From Polytrichum commune (taxonomy: Eukaryota > Streptophyta > Polytrichopsida > Polytrichales > Polytrichaceae): a DNA stretch of 64,000 nucleotides. Below, piece by piece: positions 57,375 to 64,000 of this stretch. Below the pieces are notes generated by a model. The model worked only from the letters and a program-made list of their open reading frames with translations, made no database searches and was not told the origin of the DNA. Every line of letters starts with the position of its first letter. Positions within the stretch are counted from its first letter, which is position 1. Made by a program: the position numbers and the translations under genes. The stretch spans positions 22,588,527 to 22,652,526 of the forward strand of contig OX485808.1 of NCBI GenBank assembly GCA_950295325.1. The letters are read 5' to 3'.

Positions 57375-59984
57375 GTTTGCTTCAAATTTTACACTATGGT
57401 AGGAGTATAAAATGTGATATAATTTGCATGTGCACCCAACACCACCTCATAGACCTAACATTCAAAAGTACAAGGGTTGATATAAAATGTGTGAGGTGTT
57501 GAGAGTGGATGACGACTAGCACGTTGTTGAGAGTCATAATGATGACGATTTATTCTTTAGAAGTCTATGGGAGATATATGGAAATGAAATGAAGTAATAC
57601 ATAGTATTCCATATGAAAGAATGAGCTAACGTTGTGTTTATTTAAATGAAACATAAAAGAACTTTCTCAATTCATAATCCATAGCCAATGTAAGATTTCA
57701 ATAAATCAAGCCAAGATGTATTTGAAACAACACAAATTTATAGAAGGTGTATTACGAACATATTCAAAGAATTCCAAAAAAAATGCTCTATAAGTCTAAC
57801 CCAATTTTTTATTGTGTCATGACTAAGAAGTTGACAAACCTCATCAATAGTCCATGTACAATTGTGGATGAAGATATCAACTATGAGATCAATCTAGAGG
57901 ATAACAAACAACGATTGATAGAGATGCCTCAAGGAATGCATTTTGTTCTTTTCAATTGTTTGTGTACTACTATCATATGATATTGATAGGGATTATTAGT
58001 ACACCTAGGAAACCGGTCGATAATGAGGACTATATATCCATAGTTATGACTCATGTTTTATTGGTTTTTTATAGACATCGTCCAAATCTTTTAGCATAAC
58101 TCAACCTCTCATTGTTGCTTCCTTTTTTAAACAGGGACAACAATGTGAGAGGCCAGCATGACACCAATTTTTTGGGCATTTATTTTCAATAGGCAAGTAA
58201 GCCACAACCATTATTTTTGGTAGCATCTCATGTGGCAAGTGTCGGTTGCTATGGAGGGCCCAACGCCAATGACAACCTTAGATTTTATGAATTGAGAAAA
58301 AAAAAGTTACCAATAACTTAATTTAATGTTGGGATTGGGGTTGGCTACATGTTGCTTTAGTGTCATGAAGTGAATGGATACACATGTCAAATTTTGTTCA
58401 TTTTGTAAGGGAGGTCCACAAAAATATTATGCTCGGAAAAGTCCCAATCCCACGGTGTAAAGGCCTACAACTGAGTAGTGTTTGCAATGTGATTTTTTAT
58501 ACTGATTACCAACATCTGTTTTTGAGAATGGGAGCCCAACCATGAAGCAAGCCTGACCTAAATAATGGGAGCATTGTTCAAGCAAGATCCTAAAAGTGCG
58601 CACCTATCAAAGGATGAAGAATAAAGAATCCCATTGAGATGTTGGTTGAACTATAGAGTTATCCAACTGCATGGTTGTGTTCCATTCTATGTTTAGCATC
58701 TGACATGGCCCTCCACTATCCTACCTTCATGAGAAGAGACTTAGAAAATAGGAATAAACCGACATTGGTACGAATGATGAATTGTGTCGGTACATTGTGA
58801 ATGGTGACGGTATGAATAGTAAGCATATTGTGAATAATGTCGGTATTTTCAATCATAGTACTGCTATCAAGAATATTTTCAAGGAATAATGTTAGGAAAA
58901 ACGATGTTTCTTGCGAGTAATGTTGGTATGAACATTAATTCTTGTGCATAGTGCAGAGTGTATAACTCCACCCAAATTTCCAAATTCAGTTTGAAAGTAT
59001 GAATAGGAACATGATATTCTCACTTTATTCTGGGGGCCCACATAATACAATTGACATATTCCAAGGTCATGGAACTGACCCACATGGTTGAATAACGTTA
59101 TGACTTTGTGCAATATGCATCTAGGTACAGTATTGGAGATTATTTTTGAAAACAACTTTTGGAGGGAGTTTTTTCAAACACAACTTGTAGGTTAGTTTTT
59201 TTTTTATTGAACCTCCACTCAAATCAACTCCAAATGACAAAATGTTATCCTCATTCAAAAGAGGGGTAATAAATCTACTCAAATCAACTTACATATCTTG
59301 AAACCATTATTTTGTGAATTTTTGGGAAGTTTTGCAATATCAGGCAGCGATGCCACAACTGAGCACCTTCCACATGGATTTCCACCTACCAACACGGTCC
59401 AACTAAAAATTCCAATGGTAGATGTTTAGGAAATGTTGCATTTGAGTGTCACACAAAATTCCATATCAATTGGGAATCATTTGCACATAGGCATCAACAA
59501 AAACATGTTAAGGATATGATGCCCCTAAACCACGGAGGTGACAAATGACAAGTTTTGGTTCATGTACCAGTTCCACTGTAAACTAGTTGAGAGCACACTC
59601 CCATATTTGAATTAATCCAAAAATAACTACCTTTTTGGAATCAAAATCACCCATGTGGCAGTTTATAGCAGACTTGAACATGAACAAGAGGAGTAGTTGA
59701 AACAATCAAGAAGTCATTTGTACTAGTGTCAAAGGGGTCAAAGCGAACTACTCACGACCATATTATGTTCACAAAGGACATTAGGGATTAAAGGACATTT
59801 TTCTAAACTATGGGAGTGACCCCTTTGGAGTTGAGTATGATCGCACCGCCTAGAAGCATCGTCTTGAATTCTCACATTTGCTCCCTAGCGTGGCCACACT
59901 GAGGGGTCTAGCCAGCCCGACCGGTACAGGGCCTCCCGCACTTGGAGCTGCCCAACCGGGGCTCTTTGGGTCCAACAAATGTTT
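57375..59984. other. No gene accepted
   Basis: About 2.6 kb of AT-rich DNA; frames of 77-87 codons are unrecognised. At 58740-58960 a loose 'gaataatgtcggta' motif repeats. A GC-rich island lies at 59883-59980. Confidence 0.4.
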
Positions 59985-60262
59985 GCGGGGATTATAAATT
60001 TACAGTGTTGCAAGAACTGTCACTTACCAAGTGATTTTTTTCATCCAAATTTTGATCATTCATGACAATATCTCATCACAAATCGCTGACAAGAGGGTTT
60101 TGGCCAATGGATGAACTCATCCATCATCCATGACAATATTTGTTCACTTATTCATAAGAAGTGTCATCTGCAAAGTTGTCATAGTGACATAAAATACCAT
60201 ATGACATATGTAGTATAACTCATATATGTATATGTAGTATAAATGTCATATGTAGTGTAACT
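59985..60262 (-). mobile_element. MITE family B, copy B4 (partial, reverse)
   Basis: Inverted landmarks 'cacttaccaagtgattttt', 'gggttttggccaatggatg' and 'gtgacataaaataccatatg'. One terminus is replaced by a small tandem of 'gtcatatgtagt' words (60200-60262). Confidence 0.7.
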
Positions 60263-60854
60263 TAGGCCACCGAGTAGTGTTTGAGATGTTTCATTCTTTT
60301 ATCAGTGGAAAATTGCCATCTGATTTCAAACCAAACCAAGCCGAGAGAGAGAGAGAGAGAGAGAGACCCAAGGAGCTGTCTATTTTATTGTGTAAATTTT
60401 TGCAACATTTATTGTGTACAGTATTGAACAGAAAGACAGAGCAGCTGCTGCTGAGTTATGCATCATGGAAGCCAGAGCTTGTGCAGATGCCACCAATCAC
60501 GTCTCGCAAAACCATAGTGGACAAGCAACAGCTCGCTCATGTTGCAATTCACCCCAAAAAACTACTTTTTATCATGTATGGTACATTCTACAGAACATTA
60601 TAGCTCAGATCACAACCTTCTTTTTGCTACTTCTGGTGCAGGGGTTTAGAAGTTGTATCCGGCTGGACTCTATTGAGCCTCGATTCAAATCCGACATAGC
60701 AAGCCCCCCATAACTAAACCCTCAAATCCGCAAATTAAAACTCACACTGAGGAGCTGATAACAATTTTCTCCAACGCTTCGGATTGTTGATGTCATCGGC
60801 GTTTATTTGGCGGTCACGTGTCATCATGTGTTTTTGTAAGGATTGATTCAATCG
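60263..60854 (-). other. Downstream flank / likely 3' UTR of the 2OG dioxygenase gene
   Basis: Higher-complexity sequence than the MITE DNA, with a short (GA)n run (about 60343-60365). AATAAA on the minus strand (TTTATT near 60383 and 60408) could be the poly(A) signal. Frames on the + strand are not recognised. Confidence 0.4.
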
Positions 60855-62788
60855 TCACTCTGGGTTGATTTGTAAGTGCTTGTATGAGTGGAGGGGAATC
60901 TGGTTGCCAATCAGCCACTTGCGATACTCGCTCACAGTAAACGGCTTGTAGAGCAGAGGCCGATCCTCGGTCACGAGCTCAGGCGGGACGGTGAGCTTCA
61001 TCAAGTTGTCGATACCGTAAAAGTAGACGGTCGAGTATCGAGGTTGTTTCGCGTTCACGACAACACGGTGCCGAACGCTCTTGAGGATCCCATTGGTGAT
61101 CGCCTGGAGGAAGCAGCAACAATATGTACGGCACCCTTAGTTTTTAATCCTTTTGAAAGTAATTATAAATAATTATAAATAATATTTTTAAAAACAGGTA
61201 CTGGAGCCTCTATCTGCAGTTGGACCTCTTGATTTGCGAAACAATCAGATTACGCCCCAAACGAGGTATGTTAGAACACTTTGTTTTCCCCAGAGATGAT
61301 CCCAAACATCTCAAGAAACGTTTCAATGGTTCGATCACTTTATCTTATGCTTGCGTGTTTCCAGCAATCTGTCGTTCCGTAGGTGATTGGCAGGTTCAAC
61401 TTCACGTTTCGTAACTAAGGTAATTAGGTTCTCACAATTTTCTTGGGAAAATCGTTTGCCTTGAAGGGTCGACGATTTTTTTACCTGGAATGTGTCGCCG
61501 ATGTTGACAACGAAGGTGTCGTCATCGGGGCGGATGCCGACCCACTTATCGTCGCGGAGGACTTGCAGGCCTCCCACGCCGTCTTGGTACAGAACCGACA
61601 ACATCTGCGGGTCCGTGTGATCGGAAATCCCAAACACCCCGGTCGGGTTCGGACACGGCGGGTAATGGGTGATGCGGCCGTTGCAAATCGCGTTCTCGTT
61701 CTCAAGGTCCGTGAACGTCCCAGACCTCAGCCCGAGCGCCTCGGTCAGAGACTCCACGATCACACGCGCCACCGATCGCATCGTGCCGTAGAATTGTTCC
61801 AAATCCTGACTGCACAATCACATGCAACCACCACCGCAAGCGACCACCGTCATGAAGATGAATTGATTGATTGAAAACCTCGGACCGATTTAAGGGTGGG
61901 TTTACACTAGGATCCTTGAAGACCCAAGATTCAGTTTTGAAATTGAGCGATCCTATTATTAGTTGGTTGAGAGCCAAAATTTGGAGCCCAGGAGTTTACA
62001 CTAGGACCCGGGTCCAAGGCATGGGAAAATGAAGTTGAGATTATGTTGTGACATCACTTCTCTGCCAAATCTTGGCCGTCCCAATTGAAGAAAAAATACT
62101 CCTTCCAGTTTAAGGAATCACTCTTCAAGCTTGGGATCCAGTCTTGAGTCCCAAACGAAGGTCCATTTAAGGGGTGTTATGGACCCTAAGTTTCTTGGAC
62201 TCGGACCTTAATGTAAACCACCCTAAGCTAGCAACTAGGTAAGGGTAGATTGATTTAGGGTCCAAGAACCGTCGATATTTTGGGAAATTGTGGCTTTCGT
62301 ATTATAAAATCCTCCAAGACTGAATTTTTTTGCAAGAAACTTTATAAATTTTCTTCGATTCAGCGAAAATAAGTATTAAGGATGGCATGTGGACGGTGAA
62401 CCTTTCTCTTTACAAGAAACATTACTGCTTCTCATTAATCCTATAACCCACATTTGGAAATATCAACCTTTCTCACATTCATACTCAAATGCCTTCAATG
62501 AAGGATTCCTCTTAACGCACTACACTTTCCAAGCATCGGTTTTTTTTATTAAAAAAAATTTGAGATAAAAGGCCAATAAAAAAGCCAACGCCAAAAATGA
62601 CACATAACATTCCAAGCTTCATCATTGTTGGTCCACAATATTTGTCAAAGTAGCAAAACATCATCAATTCATTTTAAAACACTAAATAGAAAGTGAAGTG
62701 GTATGAAAACTTACATGAAGTCTTCCGCCATGTCTTTATCATCTGGCCACACTGTCTCCACCAGGTTCCGGATTGCATCGTCTTGCAC
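60855..62788 (-). CDS. 2-oxoglutarate/Fe(II) dioxygenase, gibberellin-oxidase-like (5' end outside view)
   Basis: Three 3'-terminal exons on the minus strand, 62788-62715, 61809-61485 and 61103-60855, join in frame (phases 2 and 0) to 215 residues ending KHLQINPE. Visible DOXC-class features are HYPPCPNP, the iron ligands His and Asp in DHTD, the third His in SVRHRVVVN, and RYS (the RxS motif) for 2-oxoglutarate. The GISDHTDPQMLSVLYQ and NGILKSVRHRVVVN contexts resemble gibberellin 2-oxidases, which inactivate gibberellins in the cytosol; substrate assignment is only an inference. Family members are about 320-350 residues, so roughly 120 N-terminal residues are missing. I see no matching exon up to 64000, and it probably lies beyond. 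The exon junction GACTTCAT|T is slightly unusual in giving FI, and the exon 2 donor is GTAAAA. Confidence 0.85.
61894..62223. mobile_element. Tourist-like MITE inside the dioxygenase intron
   Basis: The ends GGGTGGGTTTACACTAGG and, inverted, AATGTAAACCACCC enclose 330 bp. TAA flanks each side (61891-61893 and 62224-62226). It starts about 80 bp upstream of the exon with DHTD. Confidence 0.88.
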
Positions 62789-64000
62789 CTGCAGGATCAG
62801 GGTTCATGAATGGGAGCAGATTCCATGCATCATCAGTGACTAATCCGAGCACTGACTAAGTTAGTCATGATGTTTCAAGTTGAGGAAGAATCTAGTGATG
62901 ATGATTCAACTTGGAAGAATGCATGCTCCTGTCTCATTAACCCTCTTAAGCTCAAAAATAGATACCGGAAAGCGGTGGATTGCATGTGACAAAGTCCAGA
63001 TTAGGTCAAGTTTCCCATTGCTCTATTATTATAAAAGAGGGGGGGGCACTCCGGATCAATTATTTGTGACAGGAGAAACAATTTTAAAAGTTCAAACTAA
63101 AGTGGATAGTGGATTATGAGTGATTAATATATATTAAACTATTCTTAGCCGTCTCCGTGCAGTCCGGTCACAGAATATGTGTGTGGGTTTATTAATTAAT
63201 TATCCATATAATCACTCAATCTGTATAGGTAGCTGCAACATTCTCCTCAAAGCTGAATTTATTTCACATCAGCATATTCTATTGTCACTTGCAGCGGACC
63301 AACTTGATCAACTTCAACGTGACCTTCAACTCATCAGCCAATGATAATGTGGTGAGCAGATTCACACAGAAAGGTGGCTAACTCGGAATGGTGAGGTGCA
63401 ACATGCAATCGGGAATCTTGAACCTATAATTGCGTGATAACACTTCCATCTCCACAACCAATTTTGGCTGTTGGATATTCGGATCAGGACTTATAATTAC
63501 ATCGTTCTAGCAATTGGGAAGCACACAGACTGTCATTTCAAGTTTCAGAATGTTTGGGGTTGAGACGCAAAAGCTTTCAGTCTAGGTCAAAGTGAAGATT
63601 CTCGTGTTCTTTGAGCGATCCTATATGCCCTCCTGATCGTGGTCACCATTGCCTAAAATGATTAAAACTCATTTTGAGCATAGTATCATCGTAGCTTAGA
63701 ACATAAGAGTTCTGTCTTAGTCATTAAGTGTTCTTAGTTACAAGTGCTACCATATACCACTTAATGAATATAGATATCCAATGAAGAAGAGTAGTGACCA
63801 CCCAAGGTCCACATTATATCCTTAAATGTTTGTCTCTTCTTGTACGTTTTTGGGCAGCCGTCATCATTTTTAAGTTGGTCATCGTCAAATGCGTTTCTTC
63901 GAACTCAGGGGCGACCAAAAACAAGGACACAAATTTAAATCGTCAGCTTGATATGCCCACCCATTAGTCACCCTTGAGTTCGCAAGCCCGGCTACCCAGT
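62789..64000. other. Upstream intron or flank of the dioxygenase gene; family F fragment
   Basis: No N-terminal dioxygenase exon is visible. A reverse family F fragment lies at about 63575-63700 (aaagtgaagattctcgtg, cattttgagca). A possible small + strand exon is discussed under findings. Confidence 0.4.

Noticed and set aside
61443-61874. 143-codon + strand frame over the dioxygenase exon
   Set aside because: Antisense shadow of the minus-strand exon that carries the HxD and NGRITHYPPCP motifs.
1-64000. CRISPR arrays, bacterial operons, ribosome binding sites, phage or plasmid features
   Set aside because: The tandem repeats lack uniform repeat-spacer structure and the DNA is clearly eukaryotic nuclear (spliced genes, plant tRNA, MITEs).

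Overview
This is nuclear DNA of a land plant. The evidence is GT-AG introns, a plant-type tRNA-Ser(GCU), a class II patatin-like lipase, a gibberellin-oxidase-like 2-oxoglutarate dioxygenase and many small plant-type MITEs. Coding exons are visibly GC-rich and sit in AT-rich DNA, at about five protein genes per 64 kb. One gene encodes a type I membrane protein with a Cache-like segment and a VWA domain, as in animal alpha2delta/CACHD proteins. As far as I know this architecture is not typical of flowering plants, so a bryophyte or other non-seed plant is my tentative guess; the species cannot be named from the sequence.

Layout. 1-12.2 kb: no convincing gene; MITEs, a probable LTR-retrotransposon relic (about 3.27-5.1 kb), GA microsatellites and a distant inverted-repeat pair. 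12.4-14.2 kb (+): two-exon patatin-like acyl hydrolase. 14.2-29 kb: gene-free mosaic of MITEs, several nested, including a textbook Stowaway-type element. 29.1-41.1 kb (+): nine-exon VWA/Cache receptor-like gene of 602 codons, reconstructed exon by exon. Its introns consist largely of MITEs and, in intron 1, a degenerate tandem array. 41.1-44.7 kb: more MITEs and a tandem duplication. 45.2-46.7 kb (+): two-exon DUF427 gene with a different tandem repeat upstream, inside its intron and downstream. 47.6 kb (+): tRNA-Ser(GCU). 49.5-50.8 kb (-): three-exon gene for a small Lys-rich protein of unknown function. 51-60 kb: MITEs, including a 1.7 kb element that may be the parent of a short derivative near the patatin gene. 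60.9-62.8 kb (-): the last three exons of a 2OG-Fe(II) dioxygenase whose 5' end is not visible in the window.

The genes do not form a pathway; each stands alone. The most notable points are: (1) a hAT-like MITE family with 8-bp target duplications, inserted six times in the introns of the single VWA/Cache gene, one copy carrying a second MITE; (2) a 45-bp tandem triplication starting exactly at the exon 8 splice donor of that gene, giving three in-frame donors that could add 0, 15 or 30 residues; (3) the DUF427 gene built into three unrelated tandem arrays. All identifications rest on reading the sequence; no database search was run.
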